From JAMOQA01 sp964582785 (GTDB lineage Bacteria > Acidobacteriota > Polarisedimenticolia > J045), in NCBI GenBank assembly GCA_964582785.1, contig CAZOTT010000001.1:40903-104902 (forward strand): a stretch of DNA of 64,000 nucleotides. Direction: 5' to 3'. The notes below the pieces were generated by a model. It was not told the DNA's origin, made no database searches, and saw only the letters and a list, made by a program, of their open reading frames with translations. This document shows, piece after piece, positions 24,987-32,792 of this stretch (within the stretch, counting starts at the first letter, position 1; every line of letters begins with the position of its first letter). Made by a program: the position numbers and the translations under genes.

Positions 24987-26150
24987 TCAGGAGAAAGCCG
25001 GCAGGCCGGCGAAGGGATCGGAAAGCCCCCGGAGATCGGCCCCGATTCCGCGGACCAGGATCTCCACCTCGAAACGCCTCCCCGGCCCGGGCAGCACGAG
25101 GGAACGGGCCGCGAGGGACCGGGCGAGGCGGCCGGTGTCGTCCCGGTCGGCGGGGGCGATCATGTCTTCCAGGATCCCCAGGGCGAGCAGGAACCGGTCC
25201 TGGGTGGTCCGGCCGGCGACCTCCAGGCCCGCGTCCCGCGCCGCATCCTCGAGGTGATCCCAGTTGACGTGGGCGGTCAGGTCCTGTTCCCCCGGCCGGG
25301 CGAGCAGGTCGTCCGTGACCCGGTGCCGGTGGTAGGCGAGGAGCGTCCCCTCCCGGTGGCGTTCGTCCCCGAGGACCGCCGCCGGGTGGCCGTAGTCGAT
25401 GAAGATCGCCGCCCCGGCCGCGAGGACCCGGGACACCTCCGCCACCAGCCGGCCGAGGGCCGGGCAGACCTCCCCCAGGTCCCCGGCCCGGGGAACGACC
25501 CCGTACTGCTCGGCCAGGATGCGGACGGCGGGATCGGTGACCGGTCCGTCGCGGAACACCAGCTTCCCCGTCCCGTCCACGGCCACCCACCGTTCCCCGA
25601 TCCCCTGCGCGGTCCGGACGACCAGGTGAACGGGCAGGGCGTCGAGCACCTCGTTCCCGCAGAGAACCCCGCGCACGCCCTGCCGGGGCAGCTCGGCCAG
25701 GGACTCGATCCAGCGCCGCCGCACCCCCGGGAAACGGTCCCTCAGCCGCTCCCGCTGGACCTCCCGGAGGGAGGGGGACGGCTCGACCAGGACCAGCTCG
25801 GCCAGGTCCCGGAAGGCGTCCGGGAACCGGGTGGCCAGCCCCTCCAGCATGTCGGCCGCCATCAGGCCCCGCCCCGGCCCCAGCTCGACGAGGCGCCAGG
25901 AGCCGCCCCCGAGCCGCTCGTGGATCTCCGCCGCCTGGACGGCCAGGCGGCGCCCGAAGTCCGGGGACACGTCGGGCATCGTGGAGAAATCCCCCGCCGG
26001 CCCGGTGGTCGCTCCCGGGCGGGAGTAGTACCCCCCCTCCGGGTGGTAGAGGGCGAGTTCCATGAACTCGACGAACGGAATCGCCCCGCGCCGGGCGATC
26101 CGGCGCAGGATCTCGGCCGCGGCTGGATTCCGGGCCAGGTCCTCGCTCAC
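24987..26150 (-). CDS. SAM-dependent methyltransferase of the MidA/NDUFAF7 family (COG1565)
   Basis: A 387-residue class I methyltransferase. Family signs: PFVEFMELALYHPEGGYYSR (about 24-43), GDFSTMPDVSPDFGRRLA, the SAM-binding loop WRLVELGPGRGLMAADML, VLCGNEVLDALPVH, and FIDYGHPA. NDUFAF7, the mitochondrial homologue, methylates an arginine of the NDUFS2 (NuoD-type) subunit during early assembly of respiratory complex I. Here the gene lies only 10 bp after nuoB on the same strand, which fits the same job in a bacterium. The GTG start lacks a visible ribosome site, so it is probably translated by coupling from nuoB. Confidence 0.9.
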   Translation of the reverse strand: MSEDLARNPAAAEILRRIARRGAIPFVEFMELALYHPEGGYYSRPGATTGPAGDFSTMPDVSPDFGRRLAVQAAEIHERLGGGSWRLVELGPGRGLMAADMLEGLATRFPDAFRDLAELVLVEPSPSLREVQRERLRDRFPGVRRRWIESLAELPRQGVRGVLCGNEVLDALPVHLVVRTAQGIGERWVAVDGTGKLVFRDGPVTDPAVRILAEQYGVVPRAGDLGEVCPALGRLVAEVSRVLAAGAAIFIDYGHPAAVLGDERHREGTLLAYHRHRVTDDLLARPGEQDLTAHVNWDHLEDAARDAGLEVAGRTTQDRFLLALGILEDMIAPADRDDTGRLARSLAARSLVLPGPGRRFEVEILVRGIGADLRGLSDPFAGLPAFS

Positions 26151-26160
26151 GGCCCGGCGA

Positions 26161-26817
26161 TCAGGTGCGCCCGTACCGGCGGGCCGTCACGTCCGGGTGC
26201 CCCGGCAGCCGGCGGCGCGGGTAGGACGGGGCGGCGTACGTCCACGGGTTCTGGGCGGTATGGCCGGGCGGAGCCACCTCGACCGGGTCTGCCCCCCCCT
26301 TCTCCCGGGCCTGCTTCCAGCGCTCGAGGGCGGACGCCTCGCCCTTCATGATCTTCTTCTGGAGCAGGATCAGGGCGTCGAAGATCGCTTCCGGGCGCGG
26401 GGGGCACCCGGAGACGTAGACGTCGACCGGGATGATCTCGTCGACTCCCTGCACGGTGGAGTAGGAGTTCATCATCCCGCCGGAACTGGCGCAGGCGCCG
26501 ATCGCGACCGCCCACTTCGGCTCCGGCATCTGGTCGTACAGCTTCCGCACGGCGGGCGCCATCTTCTTGCTGACGGTCCCGGCCACGAGCATCAGGTCGG
26601 CCTGGCGGGGCGAGAACCGCAGGGCCTCCGCCCCGAAGCGGGCCTGGTCGAAGCGGGAGGCGACGGCGGCCATCATCTCGATCGCGCAGCAGGCCAGGCC
26701 CATCGGGAAGGGCCACAGCGAGTTCTTCCGCCCCCAGTCGACCAGGGCGGAGAGGCGGGTGGTGACGACCCCTTCCTCCAGGTTCCTGATCGTGTACGGG
26801 TTGACGTAGGCCTTCAC
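26161..26817 (-). CDS. nuoB: NADH-quinone oxidoreductase subunit B
   Basis: The complex I subunit that carries iron-sulfur cluster N2, the last electron carrier before quinone. 218 residues. All four N2 ligands are present: C43-C44 (GLACCAIEMM), C109 (GACASSGG) and C138 (VSGCPPRPEA). Compared with typical NuoB (160-180 residues) it has a C-terminal extension of about 45 residues rich in proline and arginine. GTG start with GGAGGA six bases away. No nuoA, nuoC or nuoD is next to it. It stands alone between a sigma factor and a MidA-like gene, so it is either a detached nuo fragment or an additional copy. Confidence 0.94.
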   Translation of the reverse strand: MKAYVNPYTIRNLEEGVVTTRLSALVDWGRKNSLWPFPMGLACCAIEMMAAVASRFDQARFGAEALRFSPRQADLMLVAGTVSKKMAPAVRKLYDQMPEPKWAVAIGACASSGGMMNSYSTVQGVDEIIPVDVYVSGCPPRPEAIFDALILLQKKIMKGEASALERWKQAREKGGADPVEVAPPGHTAQNPWTYAAPSYPRRRLPGHPDVTARRYGRT

Positions 26818-26887
26818 CGGGCTTCCTCCAGGGCGGCCCCCCGGCGGGGGACGGGGCGCCGATCGTAGGCCCCGCCGGGGAGGCCTG

Positions 26888-28009
26888 TCAACGCGCCTCC
26901 TCTCCGGGGCCGCGGCCGGTGAACCGGAGGATCACGTCCGGGTCGAGCCGGTCCCGCAGGAACGCGGCGAGCCGCCGTTTCAGCTTGGCTTCCGCCTGGC
27001 GCATCGCCTCCCGGGTCACCCCGAAGCGGTTCCCCAGCGCCTGGAGCGTGGCCGGGTCCTCCGCCAGCAGGCGCTGGTCGAGGATCGCCCGGTCCCGCTC
27101 CCCGAGGGACTCGCGGAACTCGTCCAGGACCCGCCGGACCCGTTCCTTGATCTCCCGCTCGGCGACCTCGTCCTCGACGGAGGGGCTGTCGGCCGGGAGC
27201 ACGTCGGCGATCGTCGACCGGCTGTCGTCGGCGAGGGGCTGGTCCACCGAGACGTCCCGGGCCGACAGCGCCTTGTCCACCTCGACCACGTCCTCCTCGG
27301 ACACGCCGAACCGCTCGGCGAGCAGCTTCGGGGTCGGCCGGATGCCCTGGGCTTCCAGCCGGCGCTGTTCCCGGCGCAGGTTGTAGAGGAGCTTCCGGCG
27401 GGCGTTGGTGGTCCCGACCCGGACGAGGCGCGCGTTGTCGAGGAGGTACTTCAGCATGTAGGCCTTGATCCACCACGCCGCGTAGGTGGAAAAGCGCACC
27501 CCCTGGGCCGGGTCGTACCGCTTGAGCGCCTCCATCAGGCCGATGTTCCCCTCCTGGACCAGGTCCATCACGTTCCGGATCGCCCGCCGGTACATCAGGG
27601 CCAGCTTGACGACGAGCAGCAGGTTCGCCGTGATCAGCCGCGCGGCCGCCTCCCGGTCCCCGCTCTCCCGGAACCGCCGGGCGAGTTCCCGTTCCTCGTC
27701 CCGGTCCAGTTCGGCGAAGCGGCGGACCTCCTGGATGTACCGGGTCAGCGGGTCGACCGGGACCGGGTGCCGTTCCCCGACCGGCGCGAGGGCGAGGCCC
27801 GGTTCCTCCGCCGCCGCCGGGCCGGCGACGGCTTCCCCGGGGACCGGCTCCGCCTCGACGACCGGGAGGTCCTCGTCCGGGACGACGGGGGCCTCGTCGC
27901 CGGGTCCGCCGTCCCCGACGGGACCCGGCCCGTCCGGGAGAACCGGGCCGGCGGGAACTTCGCCGTCCGCTCCCCGGCGGCGTCCCTTCCGCCCGCCGGC
28001 GTTGCTCAC
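26888..28009 (-). CDS. RpoH-like sigma factor with acidic, proline-rich N-terminal extension
   Basis: A sigma-70 family factor of 373 residues nearest to the sigma-32 (RpoH) type. Residues 1-85 are low-complexity, acidic and Gly/Pro-rich. Region 1.2/2 runs from 88 (LTRYIQEVRRFAEL) through NLLLVVKLALMYRR, DLVQEGNIGLMEALKRYDP and FSTYAAWWIKAYMLKYLLDN (173-192). VRVGTTNARRKLLYNLR (197-213) is the RpoH-like segment. Region 4 ends with ALGNRFGVTREAMRQAEAKLKRRL. The GTG start at 28009 overlaps the stop of the nuclease gene by 4 bp (GTGA). It forms a tight operon with MutT and a PD-(D/E)XK nuclease. A stress role (heat or DNA damage) is inferred. Confidence 0.9.
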   Translation of the reverse strand: MSNAGGRKGRRRGADGEVPAGPVLPDGPGPVGDGGPGDEAPVVPDEDLPVVEAEPVPGEAVAGPAAAEEPGLALAPVGERHPVPVDPLTRYIQEVRRFAELDRDEERELARRFRESGDREAAARLITANLLLVVKLALMYRRAIRNVMDLVQEGNIGLMEALKRYDPAQGVRFSTYAAWWIKAYMLKYLLDNARLVRVGTTNARRKLLYNLRREQRRLEAQGIRPTPKLLAERFGVSEEDVVEVDKALSARDVSVDQPLADDSRSTIADVLPADSPSVEDEVAEREIKERVRRVLDEFRESLGERDRAILDQRLLAEDPATLQALGNRFGVTREAMRQAEAKLKRRLAAFLRDRLDPDVILRFTGRGPGEEAR

Positions 28010-28950
28010 CCGGCGTACTCCGTCCCCGCCGGGCAGAGGGCCCGGAAGGGGCAGTACCGGCAGCGGTAGCCGCCGGGACGCGGCTCGCAGAGGTCCTCCG
28101 CGGCGATGTCCCGGGAGGTGTCCGGGAGAACGGCGAGCATCCCGCGGACCGAATCCCGGATCGCCTGCCGCCCGGTCTCCACCGTCTCCTCGTCGACCCG
28201 GCAGGCCTTCTCCGGCGCGGGCCGCCGGAGGTAGACCTCCCGGACGTCGAGCCGCTCGAGGCCCACGTCCCACCGGTCCCGGGCGTAGGCGGCGTACCCC
28301 AGGAGCTGCAGCGGGTTGTCCTCCCGCTCCCGCTTCCCGGTCTTCCAGTCGAGGATCGTCACCGTCCCGTCGGGGTTGCGCCAGGCGACGTCGATCCGGA
28401 CCCACACCGGGACCCCCTCGAAGTCCCAGCGATCCAGGTCCTCGAGGGCGAGGATCTCCTCCGCCGCCCGGGCGCGGAACCGGTCCAGGTACCCGTGGTC
28501 GGCGAACGCCCGGACCATCTCCCGGGCGGCGTCCACCTGGGCCCGCCACTCCCCGTCCGCCACCGGGATCCCGTACTCGTGCTCGACGAAGCGGACGTGG
28601 TTTCGCGGGTCGCCGGCGAGGCGGGCCCGGTCCTCCCGGCTGGCCCGGTAGTCGCGGCGCATCCCGGCGACCATCCGCTCGATCGCGTCCTCGATGTCCA
28701 CCCCGTCGCCGCGGCGGGCCGCCCGCAGCACCTGCTCGATCGTGTCGTGGACCCGGGAGCCGATCCACATCGGGAGGCTGGTCAGGTGGCGGAGCCGGTA
28801 CGCTTCCCGCCGGCGCCGCGGGTCCAGGGGAGGATCGGCCTTCCCGAGGGAACCATAGTAGCGGAAGAAGTACGCCCGCGGACACTCGGAGAACGTCCCG
28901 TGGCGGGACGCGGACCAGGAAAAACCCTCCGGGACCCGGATGCCGGTCAT
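28006..28950 (-). CDS. PD-(D/E)XK nuclease family protein with probable 4Fe-4S cluster (RecB/Cas4-like)
   Basis: A 314-residue nuclease of the RecB-like superfamily. The catalytic motifs are an Asp in VRIDVAW and the DWKTGK motif (near residue 200, TVTILDWKTGK), followed by QLLGYA. One cysteine near the N-terminus (C23, FSECPRAYFFRYY) and three near the C-terminus (in CRYCPFRALC) match the four-cysteine iron-sulfur staple of AddB, Dna2 and Cas4. It is a stand-alone nuclease, not fused to a helicase, and there is no CRISPR nearby. Overlaps MutT (ATGA) upstream and the sigma gene downstream, both by 4 bp. Role in DNA end processing is inferred. Confidence 0.88.
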   Translation of the reverse strand: MTGIRVPEGFSWSASRHGTFSECPRAYFFRYYGSLGKADPPLDPRRRREAYRLRHLTSLPMWIGSRVHDTIEQVLRAARRGDGVDIEDAIERMVAGMRRDYRASREDRARLAGDPRNHVRFVEHEYGIPVADGEWRAQVDAAREMVRAFADHGYLDRFRARAAEEILALEDLDRWDFEGVPVWVRIDVAWRNPDGTVTILDWKTGKREREDNPLQLLGYAAYARDRWDVGLERLDVREVYLRRPAPEKACRVDEETVETGRQAIRDSVRGMLAVLPDTSRDIAAEDLCEPRPGGYRCRYCPFRALCPAGTEYAG

Positions 28951-29366
28951 CGCGCCTCCCCTTCCGGCGCCGCGAGTCCCCGGAGCCGGGCGACGATCGG
29001 CCGGTCCGCGGGGGGCAGGGCCAGCCGCTCGATCTCGTCCGTGGTGTACCACCCGATCCCGTCGACCAGGAGGGGACGGGGCTCCCCCGCCAGGATCCGG
29101 GCCCGGAGGAAGTGAAGTTCCACCTCCCGGTCCGGGTAGCGGTGACGCAGCACGAACGCCTCGCCGGCCGGTCGCACCTCGACGCCGAGTTCCTCCCGCA
29201 GCTCCCGCACCAGGGCCTCCGCGGGCCCCTCTCCCGGCTCGAGCTTGCCCCCGGGAAACTCCCAGCAGCCCGCGAGATGGGTGCCCGGCGGGCGCCGGGT
29301 GAGCAGCCACCGGCCGTCCCGGGAGATCAGCCCGGCCGCGACGCGCAGGAACGGGACCTCGGTCAA
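28947..29366 (-). CDS. mutT: NUDIX hydrolase, MutT-like (8-oxo-dGTP diphosphatase)
   Basis: A 139-residue NUDIX enzyme. The NUDIX box spans 39-61 (GGKLEPGEGPAEALVRELREE, then LGV), and the upstream RRPPGTHLAGCWEFPGG matches MutT enzymes that hydrolyse oxidised guanine nucleotides. A TTG start at 29366 is chosen because GGGGAGG lies 5 bp upstream. Overlaps the nuclease gene by 4 bp. Together with the nuclease and sigma factor it forms what looks like a genome-maintenance operon. Confidence 0.9.
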   Translation of the reverse strand: MTEVPFLRVAAGLISRDGRWLLTRRPPGTHLAGCWEFPGGKLEPGEGPAEALVRELREELGVEVRPAGEAFVLRHRYPDREVELHFLRARILAGEPRPLLVDGIGWYTTDEIERLALPPADRPIVARLRGLAAPEGEAR

Positions 29367-29636
29367 GGGAACCTCCCCGGTGACCGGATGGTAGCCGCCG
29401 CCCCCCGCCGCGGCAACAGGATCCTCCCGGGCGCGGCGGTACCGCGAACCCCCCGGATCCGGGGAAATCAGCCGGAGGGCGGGCCGCTTCCGGGGTCCCC
29501 GCCACGGGCAGCCGGCGCCCGCTCCGCCCCCGGCCGTCCCCCGGGCCGAAAACGGGGATGGCCCCGTCCCCCTGCCCCCCGTACGTTACTCCCCGGGAGG
29601 AGGTCGCGACGGGGCGCCCGCCCCGCGGAGGCCGCG
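29367..29636. other. 270-bp divergent intergenic region
   Basis: Lies between the minus-strand mutT operon and a plus-strand small membrane protein gene. A GTTACT box (29585-29590) about 47 bp before the ATG at 29637 may be a -10. No convincing RNA gene, repeat or further small frame was seen. Confidence 0.4.
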
Positions 29637-30164
29637 ATGCTCGCCCAGGCCCCCCCGACGATCCACGTCCCCTTCGGCTCGGACCCCTGGTTGACCCCGG
29701 CCATCCTGCTCCTGTGCGGTCTCGTCGCCAGCCTGGTCCTGGCCCGGGAGCACCGGAGGAACCGAGGCTGGAAGCGGGCGGTCCTGGTGGCCGCCTACGG
29801 GCTCGTGGTCTCCTTCGCCTTCGCCGCCGCCGGCACGATGGCCGTCCACCGGGTCAACCTGTTCTGGGGCGCCCACTACGAGGACGGCGGCCGGGTCCTC
29901 GTCCTCGAGCGGCTCGCTCCCCTGCCGGACGTCCGGCTCCCCGTCGCCGAGGTGGAGGCGATCACCGAGTTTGCCGTGCCGGAGGTCAGTCTCCGGGGCC
30001 CGCGCCGCAGCGTCCGGTTCCGGGTCCTGGCCCGGGACGGCCGGGCCTGGTGGAGCGCCCCGATCTACCTGCGCAGCCGGGCGGACCGGGCCCGGCTCCT
30101 GCTGATCGCCGCCACCCACAACCGGCTCGAACGGTTCCTCATGGGGACCGCGGAGCTCCCCTGA
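29637..30164 (+). CDS. Small membrane protein of unknown function
   Basis: A 175-residue protein. Two hydrophobic helices (about 19-36 and 46-68) are followed by a soluble domain of about 105 residues with beta-strand character (VLVLERLAPLPDVRLPV, SVRFRVLARDGRAWW, IYLRSRADRARLLLIAA). Not recognised. It stands alone and converges on the TPR glycosyltransferase gene, overlapping its 3' end by 26 bp. G/C-biased third positions support it being real. Confidence 0.65.
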   Translation: MLAQAPPTIHVPFGSDPWLTPAILLLCGLVASLVLAREHRRNRGWKRAVLVAAYGLVVSFAFAAAGTMAVHRVNLFWGAHYEDGGRVLVLERLAPLPDVRLPVAEVEAITEFAVPEVSLRGPRRSVRFRVLARDGRAWWSAPIYLRSRADRARLLLIAATHNRLERFLMGTAELP

Positions 30165-32028
30165 CCGGGCGCCGCGCGAGCCGCTGGAGCAGGGCCCGCG
30201 CCTCCCGTCCCGCCCGGGAGGCGGGCGCCAGCCGGGCGGCCTCCCGCAGGTGCCGGACCCCTTCCTCGTGCCGCCCGAGCCGGAGGAGCATCTTGCCCAG
30301 CTGGAGGTGCGCCTTGACGTAGCGGGGATTCAGCCGCAGCGCCTCTCCCAGGTACCGCAGGGAGCGCCGGAGGTGTTCCGCCCGTTCCCGCCGGTCCCCG
30401 GCTGCCCGGGCCAGGTTGATCTCGCACAGGCCCAGGTTGTAGTACGCCGTCGGGTACCGGGGAACCTCCCGCAGGGCCCGCTCGAGCGACTGCCGCGCCC
30501 GGTCGAACTCCCGCCGGTCCATGAAGACCGTGGCCATGTTGTTCAGCGCCTTGGACCGTCCCTCGGCGTCGTCGTACCGGGCGAGCGCCTTCTCGTACTC
30601 CTCGAGGGCCCGCTCGTCGTACCCCATCTTCGCGTACGTCAGTCCGAGGTGCAGGTGGGGGAGCCCTTCCTCCGGGGCCTTCGCCACGGTGTCGGTCCAG
30701 AAGGCCAGGTCGTCGTGCCAGACCCGTTCCCGGGCCAGGGTGGCCCGGGCCAGCGGAACGGCCAGCACCGCCGCGAGAACCACCGGCGCCACCCGCGCGG
30801 CGACCGCCGGGACCCGGAGGGCGGCGGCCCCCCGGGCGAGCAGGAGTCCGGCCAGGAGGCAGCCACCCGCGCTCGGGATGTACAGGTACCGCTCCGCCAG
30901 GGGGGTCTCCGAGATCCGCAGCACCGCGATCGCCAGGGACGGGGCGAGGGAGGCGAAGAACAGCAGCCCGGCGAGGGTCTCCCCGGGGAAGGAACGCTTC
31001 CGCCAGGCGAACCAGGCCAGGCCCGCCGCCGCGGCGAGGGCCAGGAACCCGACCCCCAACGCCGCGCCGCCGGGGACGGTCGCCACGAAGGCGGACTGGG
31101 GGGGCGGCCAGAAAAACTTGATCACGTACCAGCCGACCGCCCCGAGGAACCGGCCGGGCAGGCCGCCGGGAGAGACCGGGGGCCGCCCCCCGCCCATCCC
31201 GGACAGGGCGGCCCGCCGCAGGAGCAGGTAGGCGACGAGGACGACCGCGAACGCCCCCCACCGCACCCGGGCGGAAACCCGTCCCCCGGCGACGGGCCCG
31301 CGCCCCTCCCGGGCGCGCCGGCGGCGCTCCGCCCGGGAGAGGGTCTCCCCGCCGCCGGCCGGGTGCTCCGCCGGCCGGACCAGCAGGTCGACGAACGGCA
31401 CGAGCAGGACGAGTCCCGTCCCGGTCTCCTTCGCCAGCATCGCCGCCAGGGCCGCGGCGAGGGATCCCCCGAGCAGCAGGGCCTTCCCCGTCCGGCGGTG
31501 CCCCACGTAGAGGGCCAGTCCCCCGAGGAGGAAGACCCCGGCGATCACGTCGGAACGCCCCGCCATCCAGGAGACCGATTCCACGTGGATCGGGTGCACG
31601 GCGAACAGGAGGGCGCCGGCGGCGGCTCCCGAGGCCCGCACCCGGAGGGGCAGGCCGGAGGCCTCCCCCAGGACGAGCCCGAGGAGGAAGACGACGACGG
31701 TGGCAACCCCGTGCCAGGCGACGCAGGAAGAGTGGTAGACGAGGCGCCGGGCCTCCTCCCGCTTCTCCGGCGGCCAGAAGGTGCGGGAGATCCACTCGTC
31801 GACCTGGTACGACACGACGACCAGCGGCCGGTAGTAGTGGGTTCCGAACTGGGGAATGCTCCGCGGCGGGAAGAAGACGTTGTGGAAGGAGTCGAAGTAG
31901 GGAAGCTGCCGCTTGAAGACGATCGGGTCGTCCCACACGAAGTCGTTCGAGGTGGAAGGCAGGTAGGTCCCGATGGCCGCCGCCAGCACCAGGAGGGCCA
32001 GGGCGATCGTCCAGGCTCGTTCCGTCAC
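30139..32028 (-). CDS. Polytopic membrane protein with C-terminal TPR repeats, TMTC-like glycosyltransferase
   Basis: A 629-residue protein. Residues 1-425 hold about ten membrane helices with GT-C signatures: an acidic WDD (32-34) in the first periplasmic loop and HPIHVESVSWMAGRSD (145-160), the motif of the TMTC/PMT-like O-mannosyltransferases. KETG at about 210 is also typical. Residues 440-620 contain four or five tetratricopeptide repeats (for example LHLGLTYAKMGYDERALEEYEKAL and AYYNLGLCEINLARAAG). It probably transfers a lipid-linked sugar to exported proteins at the periplasmic face. GTG start overlapping the upstream methyltransferase stop by 4 bp; third gene of the GT9 operon. Confidence 0.85.
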   Translation of the reverse strand: MTERAWTIALALLVLAAAIGTYLPSTSNDFVWDDPIVFKRQLPYFDSFHNVFFPPRSIPQFGTHYYRPLVVVSYQVDEWISRTFWPPEKREEARRLVYHSSCVAWHGVATVVVFLLGLVLGEASGLPLRVRASGAAAGALLFAVHPIHVESVSWMAGRSDVIAGVFLLGGLALYVGHRRTGKALLLGGSLAAALAAMLAKETGTGLVLLVPFVDLLVRPAEHPAGGGETLSRAERRRRAREGRGPVAGGRVSARVRWGAFAVVLVAYLLLRRAALSGMGGGRPPVSPGGLPGRFLGAVGWYVIKFFWPPPQSAFVATVPGGAALGVGFLALAAAAGLAWFAWRKRSFPGETLAGLLFFASLAPSLAIAVLRISETPLAERYLYIPSAGGCLLAGLLLARGAAALRVPAVAARVAPVVLAAVLAVPLARATLARERVWHDDLAFWTDTVAKAPEEGLPHLHLGLTYAKMGYDERALEEYEKALARYDDAEGRSKALNNMATVFMDRREFDRARQSLERALREVPRYPTAYYNLGLCEINLARAAGDRRERAEHLRRSLRYLGEALRLNPRYVKAHLQLGKMLLRLGRHEEGVRHLREAARLAPASRAGREARALLQRLARRPVRGAPRSP

Positions 32029-32792
32029 GTTCGTCTCCCTCCGGCCCCGGCCGCGCCGGGTTTCCGGGCCACGACGACCAGGTTCTCTCCCCAGCCGGCG
32101 GGGAGAATCGGCCAGACCAGCCCCACCGATACGGCGGTCGGCAGGCTGAAGATCCCATACTGCACGAACCGCGGCAGGAAACGCACGTAGGGGACGTCCC
32201 ACAGGCCGTCGGAGAACGTCCGCTCGACCGCCAGCCCCGCCTCCCGGGTCAGCGCCAGCCAGCGCCCCGGTGCGAGCAGCGAGACGTGGGTCTCGTCGAG
32301 CAGGGCGTACCAGCGGTCCCCCTTCAGGCGGCGGCCCGGCGAGGTCGTGTCGGGGACCGCGTAGAGGAGCGCCCCCCCGGGCGCGAGCAGGTCCGCGATC
32401 CGGCGGAGCGCCCGCCCGGGTTCCGGCAGGTGCTCCAGCACGTACTTGGCGAGGACGAGGTCGAATCCCCCGGCGGCCACGGCCGGCGGCAGCTCCCCGA
32501 GCAGGTCGGCGACGAAGACGCGGGACCGGGGCGCCTCCCGGCGTGCCCGGCCGATCGCGTAGTCCGAGACATCGATCCCCCAGGTCTCGAACTCCGTCTC
32601 GAGCCGGGCGAGGGTGTACCCGTGGGCGCACCCGACCTCGAGCAGGCGGCGCCCCCCCGCCCGGCGCAGCAGGCGGCGGGCGAGGCCCGCGTAGAAACGG
32701 ACCGACCACCAGTGGATCCCGAGCGGACGGAGGTCGTCCAGGCCGAAGGCCCGGCGGTAGTACTCCCGGCCGAACCGCCCGTCCCCGGTCAC
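32025..32792 (-). CDS. SAM-dependent methyltransferase (class I), probably envelope-glycan related
   Basis: A 255-residue methyltransferase. The SAM loop LLEVGCAHGYTLARLE is near residues 49-64, acidic GIDVSDYAIGRAR follows, then FDLVLAKYVLEHLPEPGRALRRIADLLAPGGALLYAVPD, the classic post-I and motif III arrangement. The C-terminal part (PYVRFLPRFVQYGIFSLP) has an amphipathic or membrane-associated stretch. The GTG start overlaps the GT9 gene and the stop overlaps the TPR protein gene, each by 4 bp, so the three are translationally coupled. A target in surface glycan or lipid-linked sugar is inferred from the neighbours only. Confidence 0.86.
   Translation of the reverse strand: MTGDGRFGREYYRRAFGLDDLRPLGIHWWSVRFYAGLARRLLRRAGGRRLLEVGCAHGYTLARLETEFETWGIDVSDYAIGRARREAPRSRVFVADLLGELPPAVAAGGFDLVLAKYVLEHLPEPGRALRRIADLLAPGGALLYAVPDTTSPGRRLKGDRWYALLDETHVSLLAPGRWLALTREAGLAVERTFSDGLWDVPYVRFLPRFVQYGIFSLPTAVSVGLVWPILPAGWGENLVVVARKPGAAGAGGRRT

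Noticed and set aside
28006..28950. Cas4 and a CRISPR system
   Set aside because: The nuclease has the Cas4/AddB-like Fe-S pattern, but no direct-repeat array and no other cas gene is present.
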